A DNA stretch of 64,000 bases from Sphingopyxis yananensis. Its GTDB lineage: Bacteria; Pseudomonadota; Alphaproteobacteria; Sphingomonadales; Sphingomonadaceae. The translations under genes were made by a program, and so were the position numbers. The notes under the pieces were generated by a model. The model saw only the letters and a program-made list of their open reading frames with translations, made no database searches and had not been told where the DNA came from. The DNA lies in the NCBI RefSeq assembly GCF_020687785.1, contig NZ_JAJEWI010000010.1:496001-560000 (forward strand), given 5' to 3'. Of the stretch, positions 25,702 through 35,918 are shown piece by piece (the stretch's first letter is position 1; each line of letters starts with the position of its first letter).

Positions 25702-27840
25702 ATGGCGGCAACACAGCATCAAACGCGCAATGACATAATTGGGTTCAGCTTTTTGCAATCTTTAGTCGCATGGCTTGAGATACAGTTGGACGACGAACGC
25801 GAACGGCTGGCATTATGGGTTCCGGTGCTGTTTGGCAGTGCCATTGCTTTATGGTTCACATTGGGATCCGAGCGGGCTTGGGTCGGGGCGTTGCTTATTA
25901 TGTTGGGGCTGGTCGGCCTTGGCTTTCAAATCGGAAAGACCCGCCGTGTCGGGCAAATATTGATTGTTGGCGGCAGCGCGGCGATCTTCGGCTTGCTGTA
26001 TATCTGGTTTCGGGCAGTGTGGATTGCTGCTCCTGTATTGGCATATCCTGTCACCACCGAATTTTCTGCGCAGGTCCAATCCGTGGAGGTGCAGGGCGCA
26101 CGGGACAGAATAAGGTTGTTGGTACGGCCCATCGATAGAATTGATTTGCCGCTGTTGATCCGACTGACGGGGACGACGCAGCAAGCCACAGATATTGTGG
26201 CGGGGCAATATATTGGGCTGCGTGCGCGGCTGACGCCGCCGCCCAAACCAAGTTTGCCAGGCGGATATGATTTTGCGCGCCGTGCTTGGTTTGACGGGAT
26301 TGGCGCGGTTGGGACGGTGCTCGGTCCGATTGAGCGCGGGAGTGTTGAAAACAATGCTGCGCGCTGGGAAATCCGGCAACGATTGACGGGGCATATTTAT
26401 CGGCAGGTGGATGGGCGCGTGTCCGGCATTGCGGCGGCTTTGGTGACAGGGGATCGCGGGGCGATTTCGGATGCGGATGAAGACGCGATGCGGCGCAGCG
26501 GATTGGCGCATTTGCTGTCGATTAGCGGGTTGCATGTAACCGCTGTGGTGGGATTTACGATGTTGGCGGCGCTGCGTATCTTGGCGCTTTGGCCGCGATT
26601 GGCGCTGATGGGTTGGGTTTTGCCTGCCGCCGCGGCCGCTGCCGCGATGGTTGGCGGCGGCTATACGATGTTGGCGGGGGCGGAAGTGCCGACGCTGCGG
26701 TCGTTCATTGCGTCTTTGCTGATTTTGGTGGCCGTTTTGATGGGGCGGGATGCGCTGACGCTGCGGTTGGTGGCGGCGGGGGCGTTATTGGTTCTGTTGT
26801 GGCGGCCCGATGCGGTAGTGAGCGCGAGTTTTCAGCTGAGTTTTGTGGCGGTTGCGACGATTGTAGCGCTGCATGAGCATCCGAAAATGAAGGCTTTTGC
26901 GGCGCGGCGCGATGAATATTGGCTGCGAGGGATTTTGCGAGGGTTGGCCGTGTTGCTGATCACCGGATTAGCCGTGGAATTGGCGTTGACGCCGATCGGA
27001 TTGTTCCATTTTCATAAGTCCGGTATTTATGGTGCGATGGCCAATATGATTGCCATTCCATTGACAACATTTGTGATTATGCCAGCCGAAGCGGCGGCAT
27101 TGGCGTTGGACACGGTGGGCGCTGGCGCGCCATTTTGGTGGGTGGCGGAGCGGGCTTTGCTGTTTTTATTGGCTTTGGCGCATGGGGTTGCTGAGACGCC
27201 GGGGGCCGTGCGGATGATGCCGGATATGCCGGTTTTGGCCTATGCCATGATCATGATAGGTGGGCTTTGGATGTTGATATGGCAAAATGGATGGAGATTA
27301 TATGGTTTAATACCAATATTTTGTGCCATTATTTTGATATTTGTTCAGCATCAACCCGATCTGATTGTCAGCCGTGATGGGCGGCATGTGGCCGCGCGCA
27401 TGGATGCGGGCGGTTATGCGATGTTGCGGATGGGGCGGGGTGGCTATGCGCGGGATATGATGATGGAGGCGGCAGGGTCGGATGTCGAGCCTGTGGCAAT
27501 GAAGGATTGGGCGGGCGCGGAATGTAATGATGATTTTTGCCGGTGGACGCAGGCGGGCGATGGGCGGAATTTTCAGATTTTGGCATCGCGCAGTGACCGA
27601 TGGAGCGATTATTCGACGTTGATTGCGGCATGCCATGCGGCCGATATTGTCGTTAGTGATCGGCGCTTGCCAAAGGCCTGTGTTCCGCGCTGGTTGTTGT
27701 TGGACCGCTATGAGCTGGCGACGCGCGGCGGGGTGATATTGTCGCTGCAACATCAACCGAAATGGGTGGGGATGAGTGCGCTGACCACGGACCATCCGTG
27801 GAATAAGGCCGAGCAAGTGAGCGGGAATGATGAGCGGTGA
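25702..27840 (+). CDS. comEC: ComEC/Rec2 family DNA uptake channel protein
   Basis: A 712-residue polytopic membrane protein of the kind that moves single-stranded DNA through the inner membrane in transformation. It has an N-terminal membrane pair, an OB-like periplasmic domain (about 90-190), and the competence domain with SGLAHLLSISGLHVTAVVG at about 263-281, followed by many membrane helices. The C-terminal soluble part (about 550-712) is beta-lactamase-like in position but lacks the metal-binding HxHxDH motif. Natural competence cannot be claimed from this gene alone. The start MAATQHQTRN is the first good ATG. Confidence 0.9.
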   Translation: MAATQHQTRNDIIGFSFLQSLVAWLEIQLDDERERLALWVPVLFGSAIALWFTLGSERAWVGALLIMLGLVGLGFQIGKTRRVGQILIVGGSAAIFGLLYIWFRAVWIAAPVLAYPVTTEFSAQVQSVEVQGARDRIRLLVRPIDRIDLPLLIRLTGTTQQATDIVAGQYIGLRARLTPPPKPSLPGGYDFARRAWFDGIGAVGTVLGPIERGSVENNAARWEIRQRLTGHIYRQVDGRVSGIAAALVTGDRGAISDADEDAMRRSGLAHLLSISGLHVTAVVGFTMLAALRILALWPRLALMGWVLPAAAAAAAMVGGGYTMLAGAEVPTLRSFIASLLILVAVLMGRDALTLRLVAAGALLVLLWRPDAVVSASFQLSFVAVATIVALHEHPKMKAFAARRDEYWLRGILRGLAVLLITGLAVELALTPIGLFHFHKSGIYGAMANMIAIPLTTFVIMPAEAAALALDTVGAGAPFWWVAERALLFLLALAHGVAETPGAVRMMPDMPVLAYAMIMIGGLWMLIWQNGWRLYGLIPIFCAIILIFVQHQPDLIVSRDGRHVAARMDAGGYAMLRMGRGGYARDMMMEAAGSDVEPVAMKDWAGAECNDDFCRWTQAGDGRNFQILASRSDRWSDYSTLIAACHAADIVVSDRRLPKACVPRWLLLDRYELATRGGVILSLQHQPKWVGMSALTTDHPWNKAEQVSGNDER

Positions 27841-27900
27841 GACGCTGTGCGTTGAGGAGATCGCCGTTAGCGCGGTGTTTGAGCCTAATTGGATAGGAGG

Positions 27901-27925
27901 CCGCGCCGCTGGGTGAGCGGCGCGG
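27901..27925. terminator. GC hairpin between comEC and lexA
   Basis: CCGCGCCGCT (27901-27910) and AGCGGCGCGG (27916-27925) form a perfect 10-bp stem with a 5-base loop in the 91-base gap between the convergent comEC and lexA stops. There is no U-tract on either strand, so it may stall transcription or protect 3' ends instead of acting as a classic terminator. Confidence 0.5.
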
Positions 27926-27931
27926 GGGTGA

Positions 27932-28645
27932 TCAGTGGTAACGGCGCAGAAGGCCCGATAGGCGGCCTTGGACCAAGACGCGGTCGGCGCTGTAAAATTG
28001 CGGTTCGTGGCTGCTGTTCGCAGGGTCGAGCCGGATCATTTTGCCTTCGCGGTGGAAATATTTCAGCGTGGCGTCCTGACCGTCGATCAGGGCGACGATG
28101 ATTTCCCCTTCGCGGGCGCTTTGCGCCTTTTGGATGAGGGCATAGTCGCCGTCCAAAATGCCGGCGTCGATCATGGAGTCGCCCGATACTTCGAGCGCAT
28201 AATGTTCGCCGGAGCCGAGCAAGGCGGCAGGAACAGCGAGGTGGTTATGATCTTCGATGGCTTCAATGGGGGCGCCAGCCGCGATTTTGCCGTGCAGTGG
28301 CAGTTCAATCACATCATTGGCCGGAGCCGGACGGGCTGTGGTAGAGGCGAGGTTGCTTTTCGCCTTGGGCGAAAGGTCATTGGCAGGAGCCGCAGACGAG
28401 GGGCCGGATGCGCCATGCGTGACGGGCGAGCCGTCGGGAAGTCGGATCACCTCGAGCGCGCGGGCGCGATTGGGAAGGCGGCGCAGGAATCCGCGTTCGA
28501 CCAAGGCGCTGATCAGGCGATGGATGCCCGATTTGGATTTCAGGCCCAAGGCTTCTTTCATTTCCTCGAAGGACGGGGAGATGCCGCCGTCGTCGAAGCG
28601 CTGTTGAATGAAACGTAGCAGTTCATGTTGTTTGGCGGTCAACAT
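27932..28645 (-). CDS. lexA: LexA repressor
   Basis: SOS repressor of 237 residues. The N-terminal winged helix ([19 protein letters not shown], then [19 protein letters not shown]) binds DNA. The linker of about 50 residues is longer than in E. coli, as is usual in alphaproteobacteria. The cleavage site is KIAAGAP (Ala-Gly), the catalytic Ser is in [10 protein letters not shown] and the Lys in DATLKYF. An SOS box lies 41 bases upstream of the ATG at 28645, so it controls itself. moaC and moeA, which often precede it in sphingomonads, are missing. Confidence 0.96.
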   Translation of the reverse strand: MLTAKQHELLRFIQQRFDDGGISPSFEEMKEALGLKSKSGIHRLISALVERGFLRRLPNRARALEVIRLPDGSPVTHGASGPSSAAPANDLSPKAKSNLASTTARPAPANDVIELPLHGKIAAGAPIEAIEDHNHLAVPAALLGSGEHYALEVSGDSMIDAGILDGDYALIQKAQSAREGEIIVALIDGQDATLKYFHREGKMIRLDPANSSHEPQFYSADRVLVQGRLSGLLRRYH

Positions 28646-28685
28646 GCGGTTCTCCTTAACCCAGCAATCCATCAGGACATATCAA

Positions 28686-28700
28686 GAACGATAGTGGAAC
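28686..28700 (-). promoter_or_regulatory. LexA-binding SOS box of the alphaproteobacterial type
   Basis: GAACGATAGTGGAAC is the reverse complement of GTTC-N7-GTTC, the direct-repeat LexA site known for Alphaproteobacteria. It sits 41 bases upstream of the lexA start on the coding strand, where an autoregulatory operator is expected. Confidence 0.9.
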
Positions 28701-28968
28701 ATTTTGGCACTTGTCAAGCCTGATGCCATGGGAATAAGCAAGAGATTGAAAGATGGGGAGTGTTGGATTGGAAGTTGTCGAAGTTTAGGGTGTCAATGGC
28801 GGGGCAGGAGTTCCTATTTTACCGATTTTCTAGGGATTTTTAAGATCTTACCCGCGTGTGTGGGCGAGTTGGAGCAGTTTGGCTGCTGGGCCTTGGGCCC
28901 CTGCGCCAGCCCATATGATGACATATCGTAGGGGGCTGGTCATAGGGGCTGGGCGGAAAGTGGCGGAG
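28701..28968. other. Non-coding gap between trpC and the lexA promoter
   Basis: These 268 bases hold no supported gene, only short frames. No repeat or insertion sequence end is obvious. In related sphingomonads I recall moaC and moeA between trpC and lexA, so this may be the scar of a deletion. Confidence 0.5.
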
Positions 28969-29757
28969 TTATTCGCCTGTTAACAGGGCCTTGGTGGCGA
29001 CGGTGACGTCGGCTTGGCGCATCAGGCTTTCGCCGACGAGGAAGGTTTTGACGCCGGATTGGGCGAGGCGGAGGCAGTCGGCGTGGGTGGCGATGCCGCT
29101 TTCGCCCACAAGCAGGGCGTCCGATGGGACCAATTTCGACAAGCGTTCCGTGTTGCCCAAATCGGTCGTGAAGGTACGAAGGTCGCGGTTGTTGACGCCG
29201 ATCAGGCGCGATTTCAATTTGCTGAGCGCGCGTTCCAGTTCTGCTTCGTCATGAACCTCGACCAGCACATCCATGCCGCGTTCAAAGGCGGCGGTTTCGA
29301 TGTCTTGCATCACGCTGTCTTGGAGCGCCGCAACGATGATCAGGATCGCGTCGGCGCCGATGGAGCGGGCTTCGGCGACTTGCCATGGGTCGACCATGAA
29401 GTCTTTGCGCAGCACGGGCAGGTCGCAGGCGGCGCGGGCGGCGATGAGATAATCTTCATGGCCTTGGAAATAGGGGGCGTCGGTGAGGATGGACAGGCAA
29501 GCGGCCCCGCCAGCCTGATAGTCGCGGGCGTGATTTTCGGGTGAAAAATCTGGCCGGATCAGACCTTTGGAGGGTGAGGCTTTTTTAATTTCTGCGATGA
29601 GGGCGAAGTGACCTGCATCGATTTTGGACTGCAGAGCGGCTTGGAAGCCACGTGTGGGCCCCGCGTTGATGGCGTCCAAGTCGGCGATGCTGCGCAGGGC
29701 GCGGCGCTGGGCGACTTCTTGAGACTTGGTGTCAAGAATTTGCGTTAACTTGTTCAT
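28969..29757 (-). CDS. trpC: Indole-3-glycerol phosphate synthase
   Basis: TIM-barrel enzyme of tryptophan synthesis that closes the indole ring from CdRP. The sequence (262 residues) has the signatures [12 protein letters not shown] with catalytic Lys, [26 protein letters not shown] and [10 protein letters not shown], plus the phosphate site GESGI and FLVGESLM. The ATG overlaps the trpD stop by four bases. It is the last gene of a ppiD-trpE-trpG-trpD-trpC run. trpB, trpA and trpF are not here, which is normal for a split trp pathway. Confidence 0.97.
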   Translation of the reverse strand: MNKLTQILDTKSQEVAQRRALRSIADLDAINAGPTRGFQAALQSKIDAGHFALIAEIKKASPSKGLIRPDFSPENHARDYQAGGAACLSILTDAPYFQGHEDYLIAARAACDLPVLRKDFMVDPWQVAEARSIGADAILIIVAALQDSVMQDIETAAFERGMDVLVEVHDEAELERALSKLKSRLIGVNNRDLRTFTTDLGNTERLSKLVPSDALLVGESGIATHADCLRLAQSGVKTFLVGESLMRQADVTVATKALLTGE

Positions 29758-30752
29758 TTATAGGCAATCCAGCAATCGAGGAGCGTATTGGCGAGGCCCT
29801 TGTCAAGGGCTTCGGCGGCTTCTTCGACGCCGCGTGCCAAAGTTTCGACTTCGCCAGCGACCTGCAAAGCGGCCGCCGCATTATAAAGGACGGCGTCACG
29901 ATAGGCGCCGGTTTCGCCCATTAGCAAGCCCCGCAGGGCTTTGGCATTATGAGCCGGGTCGCCGCCGCGAATGGCGGTGACGGGATAGTTGGGGAGGCCC
30001 GCATCAGCGGCATTGCTGCGCTGCATCTGCACGCCTTCAGGGGTGATGATCGCGACTTCATTGCCGCCCGCCATCGAAAGTTCGTCCAACCCTTCGTCGC
30101 CGCAGACGACTTGACTATGCTCGGTACCCAAATGATGCAGCGCCTCGGCATAAATCGGCACATAAGCGGGGCGTGCGATGCCGACGAGTTGGCGCGTGAC
30201 GCCAGCGGGGTTGGCGAGTGGGCCCATCAGGTTGAAAATGGTGCGCGATGCCAATTTTTTGCGAATTGGCATGACATATTTCATCGAGGGGTGATGTTTG
30301 GCGGCGAAGAGGAAGCAAATGCCGAGATCGGCAAGCTGTTCTTCGGCCTTTTCGCCTGCGATATCGAGATTGAGGCCCAGCGCCTCGAGCGTGTCGGCGG
30401 CGCCCGCCTTGGAGGAGGCGGCGCGGTTGCCATGTTTGGCGACCGGAACGCCGCATGCAGCGACAACCAAGGCCACGGCGGTGGAGACGTTGAGGGTGTG
30501 ATGCCCATCGCCACCTGTGCCGCACACATCAATGGCATTTTTCGGCGCTGCGATGGGGATGAGGCGGTCGCGCATCGCCTGCGCAGCCGCCGCGATTTCG
30601 ACCATGGTTTCACCGCGATTGGACAAAGCGACCAAGAAATTGGCCAAGGCTTCGTCATCGGCTTTGCCGTCCAATATGTCGGCGAAAGCCTGAGCGGCTT
30701 CGTCATGGCCCAGCAGGTGGCTAGGGTCAGGGAGAATGCCGAAACTGGTCAT
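29754..30752 (-). CDS. trpD: Anthranilate phosphoribosyltransferase
   Basis: Transfers phosphoribosyl from PRPP to anthranilate, second step of the tryptophan branch. At 332 residues it has normal length. The PRPP loop reads [17 protein letters not shown], followed by [21 protein letters not shown] and MGPLANPAG. It overlaps trpG by four bases upstream and trpC by four bases downstream, so translation is tightly coupled. It is a stand-alone TrpD and is not fused to TrpG. Confidence 0.97.
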   Translation of the reverse strand: MTSFGILPDPSHLLGHDEAAQAFADILDGKADDEALANFLVALSNRGETMVEIAAAAQAMRDRLIPIAAPKNAIDVCGTGGDGHHTLNVSTAVALVVAACGVPVAKHGNRAASSKAGAADTLEALGLNLDIAGEKAEEQLADLGICFLFAAKHHPSMKYVMPIRKKLASRTIFNLMGPLANPAGVTRQLVGIARPAYVPIYAEALHHLGTEHSQVVCGDEGLDELSMAGGNEVAIITPEGVQMQRSNAADAGLPNYPVTAIRGGDPAHNAKALRGLLMGETGAYRDAVLYNAAAALQVAGEVETLARGVEEAAEALDKGLANTLLDCWIAYK

Positions 30753-31339
30753 AGCGAGACACCTTCGCGCGGGGTGAGGCCCGCTTCGCGCATGAAATTG
30801 GCGATCATATCATGCCCATATTCGGTGGCGATGCTTTCGGGATGGAATTGCACGCTATGGATAGGCAATTCGACATGGCGAAAGCCCATGACGGCGCCGT
30901 CATCGCTGGTCGCGTTGATCGACAGGCATTCGGGGATATTGACCACTTCGAGGCTGTGATAGCGGGTGGCGGTGAGCGGCGAGGGCAGGCCCGCAAATAG
31001 GCCCGTGCCGTCATGGCAGATGGGCGAGGTTTTGCCGTGCATCAAATGGCCGCGCTGGACAGTGCCGCCGAAATGCTGGCCAATCGCCTGATGGCCCAAG
31101 CAAACGCCGAGCAGCGGACGGCGAGCCTCGGCACAGGCACCGACCAGTTCGAGGCTGATGCCCGCTTCATTGGGGGTGCAAGGGCCGGGGGAAATGAGGA
31201 TGGCGTCTGCGCCCGTTGCCAAAGCTTCGGCGGCGGTGAGCGCGTCATTGCGTTCGACGCGAATGTCCGCGCCCAGTTCGATCAGATAATGCACCAGATT
31301 GAAGGTGAAGCTGTCGTAATTGTCGATAACAAGGATCAT
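30749..31339 (-). CDS. trpG: Anthranilate synthase component II (glutamine amidotransferase)
   Basis: Supplies ammonia from glutamine to TrpE. The class I amidotransferase triad is clear: Cys in [13 protein letters not shown], and His/Glu in [10 protein letters not shown]. Length is 196 residues from ATG 31339 ([14 protein letters not shown]), which has TGGA at suitable spacing. An in-frame ATG at 31351 is possible but has its GGA too close. The start lies immediately after the trpE stop. Since no separate pabA is seen, it could also serve folate synthesis; that is inference. Confidence 0.96.
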   Translation of the reverse strand: MILVIDNYDSFTFNLVHYLIELGADIRVERNDALTAAEALATGADAILISPGPCTPNEAGISLELVGACAEARRPLLGVCLGHQAIGQHFGGTVQRGHLMHGKTSPICHDGTGLFAGLPSPLTATRYHSLEVVNIPECLSINATSDDGAVMGFRHVELPIHSVQFHPESIATEYGHDMIANFMREAGLTPREGVSL

Positions 31340-31340
31340 T

Positions 31341-32861
31341 TTATTGTCCATATTCCGATGACGTCGCGAGGCGCACAGCCTCTTGAGCCGCAGCGAAGAG
31401 CGCGCCCGCCTTGGCTTCGCATTCGCGTTGTTCATATGCGGCGTCGCTGTCGGCGACGATGCCAGCACCGGCTTGGACGTGCATTTCGCCGTCTTTGACG
31501 ATGGCGGTGCGCAGCACGATGCAGCTATCCATATTGCCATTGGGCGCGAAATAGCCGACGCCGCCCGCATAGGCCCCGCGCACATCGCTTTCGAGCTCGG
31601 CGATGATTTGGCAAGCGCGGACCTTGGGTGCGCCGCTGACGGTGCCTGCAGGGAAGCCCGCGAACATGGCGTCAATGGCGTCCTTGTCATCGGACAGGCG
31701 GCCCGTGACGTTGGAGACGATGTGCATGACGTGGCTGTAGAATTCAACCGTGTAGCTGTCGGTCACGGTGACCGTGCCGCCCTTGGAGGCGCGGCCCACA
31801 TCGTTGCGGCCCAGATCGAGCAGCATCAGATGTTCGGCGCGTTCCTTGGGGTCTGCCAGCAAGCTTTCGCGGTTTTCCATATCCTCTGCATGGGTGCGGC
31901 CACGTGGGCGGGTGCCAGCGATGGGGCGGATGGTGACTTCGCCGTCGCGCACGCGGACCAAGATTTCCGGCGACGAACCAATGAGCGCGAAGCCGGGCAG
32001 GTCGAGGAAATAGAGGAAGGGTGAGGGGTTGATACGGCGCAGCGCACGATAGAGATCGAAGGGCGGCAGGTCGAAAGGCGTCGAGAAGCGCTGGGATAGC
32101 ACCACCTGAAAAATATCGCCGGCGGCGATATATTCCTTGGCGGTGGCCACCATGTCGCGGAATTTTTCCGGCGGTGTGGCGGCGGTTTTTTCGATCATAG
32201 CGGGGACGGCAGGGCGTTCGCCAAGGCTGGCTGCCACTGTGCCATGATGGAGGCGCGCGGCGACGGCGTCGAGACGGTCGCGCGCGGCGTCGATCATCCG
32301 GTCAATCGCGCCATTGGCGTCGGGCCAGATGGGAGCGATGAGGAAGAGTTGATCGGTCAAGCGGTCGAACACCAAGATGGTGGTGGGACGGACAAAGATC
32401 ATGTCCGGCAGCCCAAGGCCCGCATGTGGGGCGCGGGGGATGCTATTTTCGACGAGGCCGATGGTTTCATAGGCAAAGAAGCCGACGAGGGTGGCGAGCG
32501 CCTTTGGCAAGGCTTCGGGCACGTCGAATTGGCATTCGGCGACGAGGTCGCGCAGAGCCTGAAGCGAGGAACCGGTGATGGGTTCAAAGGCGCTTTTGTC
32601 CGTCCGCCATTGGCGGTTGATGCGGGCTTGGGGGCCGGTGACGTCGAACATCAGATCGGGGTCGATACCGATCAGGCTGTAGCGGCCACGGGTTTCCCCG
32701 CCTTCGACCGATTCCAAGACCCAATCGCCGCGACCCGGCTCGATCAATTTTAAGGCCGCCGATACGGTGGTTTCCGTATCGGCGATCAGGCGTTGCCATA
32801 CGGCAGCGCCGCGACCTTGAGCCAACGCTGCGAGTGCTTCAGCTTTCCCCTCTAATGTCAC
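31341..32861 (-). CDS. trpE: Anthranilate synthase component I
   Basis: Converts chorismate to anthranilate, the committed step to tryptophan (506 residues). Chorismate-binding motifs include [59 protein letters not shown] and [13 protein letters not shown]. The N-terminal [18 protein letters not shown] covers the usual tryptophan feedback site. It begins 11 bases after the ppiD stop, leaving no space for a leader peptide and attenuator directly before it. Confidence 0.97.
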   Translation of the reverse strand: MTLEGKAEALAALAQGRGAAVWQRLIADTETTVSAALKLIEPGRGDWVLESVEGGETRGRYSLIGIDPDLMFDVTGPQARINRQWRTDKSAFEPITGSSLQALRDLVAECQFDVPEALPKALATLVGFFAYETIGLVENSIPRAPHAGLGLPDMIFVRPTTILVFDRLTDQLFLIAPIWPDANGAIDRMIDAARDRLDAVAARLHHGTVAASLGERPAVPAMIEKTAATPPEKFRDMVATAKEYIAAGDIFQVVLSQRFSTPFDLPPFDLYRALRRINPSPFLYFLDLPGFALIGSSPEILVRVRDGEVTIRPIAGTRPRGRTHAEDMENRESLLADPKERAEHLMLLDLGRNDVGRASKGGTVTVTDSYTVEFYSHVMHIVSNVTGRLSDDKDAIDAMFAGFPAGTVSGAPKVRACQIIAELESDVRGAYAGGVGYFAPNGNMDSCIVLRTAIVKDGEMHVQAGAGIVADSDAAYEQRECEAKAGALFAAAQEAVRLATSSEYGQ

Positions 32862-32872
32862 TTGCGACCAAC

Positions 32873-34816
32873 CTATTCTGCTGTTTGCGTGGCGCCGGTC
32901 AGTTCCTGACGCAGACGGTTCAATTGCTTTTGATCAATTTTTACGCCGATGCGGCGCTTGGCTTCGGCCATGAAGGCGGCGGCTTGTTCGGCACCAAAGG
33001 CCGAGGCCAGCGGGGCCGCGATGGCGGTCACGCGGGCGGCGTCGATGCTTTTCGGGTCGGGGCGCTCAACCTTATTGAGGGCGACGACCATCCAGCCGCG
33101 ATTGCCCGGCAATTCGGTGCTTTTCACGCTGCCTTTGGCCATGGAAAAGAGCAGGGCCAATTCCTGTGGGATGGGGGCACCATTTTGGCCGAGCTGCGCG
33201 CGGCGACCGCCGATATTTTGCACGGTGCCAATGTTGCCGCCAGCCGCAGCGATGGCGTCTTGCAGCGACTTGCCGCCCTTGGCTGCTTTGACAATAGCTT
33301 CGGCCTTGGTGCCAGCGACCTTATGTCCTTCGGCGAAGCGCCAGTCGGCCAGCACATTTGCGCGGATTTTTTCAAAAGGCGGCGGGGCTGCTGCGATGAT
33401 GGTTTTTACCGCGTAAATAGCGAATTTTTCATTTTCTTGCAGCGTGGCCAAATGGCCTTCGCCTTCGGCGTTGGATTGGAAGGCTTGGGTGATGATGCCA
33501 GCGATTTCGGGTGCGGGCGCGAAGCCGGGTTGGTCAGGCGATTGGCCATTCGGTAGCACCGCAGGGGTGGTGACGACGGTCAATTTGCGATCAGCCGCGA
33601 CTTCTTCGATGGATGCGCCGCCATTCACCGCGTCTTGGATGGCATTGTAATAATCGACCACGACTTCATTGGCTTTGTTACGGGCCAATTCTGCGCGAAT
33701 GTCTGGCGTTGCTGCCGCAAGGTTGCGGGCGGGGGTGTCGGTGATTTGCGCGACCTTGATCACGCTCCAGCCAAGTGGGGTTTGTACGGGGCCGACCACG
33801 GCGCCTTGGGCCGCCGCAAAGGCCAGCTTGGCGGCATTGGCGCTGGCGGTGGCGCCAAATTCGGATTGGGTGACCGATCCGGTGGTGGTGGACGACAGGC
33901 CCGCACCGCGCGCTGCCGCGCCAAGGTCGCCGCCCGCCGCCGCAGAGGCGATTTTGGCGGCTGTGGCTTGGTCAGGGGCGGTGACTTGTTCGAAACGGCG
34001 GCTTTGTTTGGCGGCAAAAGCGCTTTCATTCTTTTTGAAGAAATCGGCGATTTCGGCGTCGGTTACCGCAGGAACAGGGGCCTGTGAGCGGTCAAAGACA
34101 GCATATTGCACAATGCGGCGTTCCGGCACGGTGAAGCGCGCCACATGGGTTTTAAGATATTGTTGCAGCACGGCGTCCGATGGGGCGGTGGTGGGGGCAA
34201 AGGCGCTGGCCGGAATGAAGGTCGCGCTACCTTCGCGTTCTTCCATCAGCAAGGCGGCATAAGGTTGCGCCATAGCGGGAGCAATTACTGGCATGTTCGA
34301 AATGGGGGCCAAGATTTGGCGGGCGAGCAATTGTTGCTTGAGGTCCTTGCGGAAGGCAGCTTCGTTCAGGCCATTTTCGCGCAGCAAGGCTTCAAAGCGG
34401 GTTTGATCGAAAGAACCGCTGACGCCGCGAAAGGCTGGGATGTCGGCAATTTCGCCGTCGATCATGCGCTTGGAGACGCTGAAGCCCAATTTTTCGGCAT
34501 ATTGTTCAAAGGCGATGCCTTCGATCATGCCGTTCAATGTGGCGTCCAAACCGCCCGATTCCAGAAAGGCTGCCATGCTGAGTTCGGGGTTTTGCTGGCG
34601 GGCTTGGTCATAGGCCTGACGAACGCGTTCGCGCAGTTCGCCCGATCCGATTTCTTCTTTGCCAACTTTGGCGACATTGCCGCCACCGACGCCGCCAAAT
34701 CCGCCAGTTCCGCTGACGTCGCCCAAGGCGAAGGCCAGACCGACGAGGGCCACAAAGCCGAGCGCCAATATCTTTCCAAGCGTTGATCCGAACAGGCTGC
34801 GAATGGCTGTAATCAT
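32873..34816 (-). CDS. ppiD: Membrane-anchored periplasmic SurA/PpiD-like chaperone-isomerase
   Basis: A 647-residue protein with a short cytoplasmic start, one membrane helix (about 13-32, LGKILALGFVALVGLAFALG), a SurA N-terminal-like chaperone domain (about 45-235) and a parvulin-type isomerase domain around 265-375 (WSVIKVAQITD). A less conserved domain follows to the end. This matches PpiD, which assists folding of proteins leaving the Sec channel. It is the first gene of the run leading into trpEGDC and is divergent from tpiA. The symbol is by domain order, not close identity. Confidence 0.88.
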   Translation of the reverse strand: MITAIRSLFGSTLGKILALGFVALVGLAFALGDVSGTGGFGGVGGGNVAKVGKEEIGSGELRERVRQAYDQARQQNPELSMAAFLESGGLDATLNGMIEGIAFEQYAEKLGFSVSKRMIDGEIADIPAFRGVSGSFDQTRFEALLRENGLNEAAFRKDLKQQLLARQILAPISNMPVIAPAMAQPYAALLMEEREGSATFIPASAFAPTTAPSDAVLQQYLKTHVARFTVPERRIVQYAVFDRSQAPVPAVTDAEIADFFKKNESAFAAKQSRRFEQVTAPDQATAAKIASAAAGGDLGAAARGAGLSSTTTGSVTQSEFGATASANAAKLAFAAAQGAVVGPVQTPLGWSVIKVAQITDTPARNLAAATPDIRAELARNKANEVVVDYYNAIQDAVNGGASIEEVAADRKLTVVTTPAVLPNGQSPDQPGFAPAPEIAGIITQAFQSNAEGEGHLATLQENEKFAIYAVKTIIAAAPPPFEKIRANVLADWRFAEGHKVAGTKAEAIVKAAKGGKSLQDAIAAAGGNIGTVQNIGGRRAQLGQNGAPIPQELALLFSMAKGSVKSTELPGNRGWMVVALNKVERPDPKSIDAARVTAIAAPLASAFGAEQAAAFMAEAKRRIGVKIDQKQLNRLRQELTGATQTAE

Positions 34817-35095
34817 GGACGGCTTTTCTTTCGGGCATCTGGAGCGCCGGAGCGCGGGTTTGGGGATGCTTTAGGCGGCTGGGGCGGTGTCATCAAGGCG
34901 GATTGCGATTTTTACCGATGCTTTGGGCGTAGTGGCCGGTGTTTATTTTGTGGGATGGGAGGATTTATGCGTCACTTTGTTGCGGAAGGGGCTTTTTGGA
35001 CATGGGGCCCTTGCCGAAGTGGGGGGAGCATAGCTAGAGGGCTGGCAAGAGTGAGCCGAACGGGCTTGGAGTTTGTCATGAAGGAGTATCGGGGC

Positions 35096-35845
35096 ATGGC
35101 ACGGCGCAAATATGTGGTCGGCAATTGGAAGATGAACGGCCTGAAGAGCGCGTTGGGCGAAGCGGAAGCGATTTTTGCCGCAGCCGGTCAGCAATCTGCC
35201 GTTGATGTGGCGCTGTGCCCGCCCTTTACGATGGTTGGTGCGTTGGCGGCTTTGCCCAAGGCGGTGGTTGGCGGACAAGATTGCCACGCCGCGCAAAGCG
35301 GTGCCTATACGGGCAGTGTGTCGGCGCCGATGCTGGTGGATAGCGGTGCGAGGCTGGTGCTGGTTGGCCATAGCGAACGCCGCGAAGGCTTTGCCGAGAG
35401 CGATGCGGATGTGAAAGCCAAGGCGGAAGCCGCGCTGGCGGCTGGCTTGAACGTCATCCTATGCTGCGGTGAGCCACTAAGCGTGCGCGAATCAGGCGAT
35501 GCTATTGCCTTTGTCTTGAACCAAATTGAACATAGCCTGCCCGATGCGTTTGATGCAGATCGTTTGGCCATTGCCTATGAACCCATTTGGGCGATTGGCA
35601 CCGGCTTGGTTCCGACGCTGAATGATGTGAGCGCGATGCATGGCGCTTTGCGGGAGGCGCTGCGGGGGCGTGTGGGCGGCAAGGCCGATCAGATGCGTTT
35701 ATTATATGGCGGTTCGGTGAACGGCGAAAATGCCGCTGAATTGCTGTCGGCAGGCGATGTCGACGGGGCGTTGGTGGGCGGTGCCAGCCTGTCGGCGGCG
35801 AAATTTAATCCCATTGTTGACGCTGCGGCCGCACTGGCGGGTTGA
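35096..35845 (+). CDS. tpiA: Triose-phosphate isomerase
   Basis: Glycolytic TIM-barrel enzyme that interconverts dihydroxyacetone phosphate and glyceraldehyde 3-phosphate. Catalytic residues: Lys in VGNWKMNG, His in VLVGHSERR and Glu in AYEPIWAIGTG; the phosphate loop is LYGGSVNGEN. Length is 249 residues from the ATG at 35096, with AAGGAG 9 bases ahead. The frame is open upstream to 34955 but that part lacks similarity. It begins a tpiA-secG-pyrG order that is common in alphaproteobacteria. Confidence 0.97.
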   Translation: MARRKYVVGNWKMNGLKSALGEAEAIFAAAGQQSAVDVALCPPFTMVGALAALPKAVVGGQDCHAAQSGAYTGSVSAPMLVDSGARLVLVGHSERREGFAESDADVKAKAEAALAAGLNVILCCGEPLSVRESGDAIAFVLNQIEHSLPDAFDADRLAIAYEPIWAIGTGLVPTLNDVSAMHGALREALRGRVGGKADQMRLLYGGSVNGENAAELLSAGDVDGALVGGASLSAAKFNPIVDAAAALAG

Positions 35846-35918
35846 AGCGGCGGCCTTTCGCCTCTATGTGGCCCAATGTCCTGCCATTGTCGGGTGGGCG
35901 CAAGTTCAGGAATTTTGA

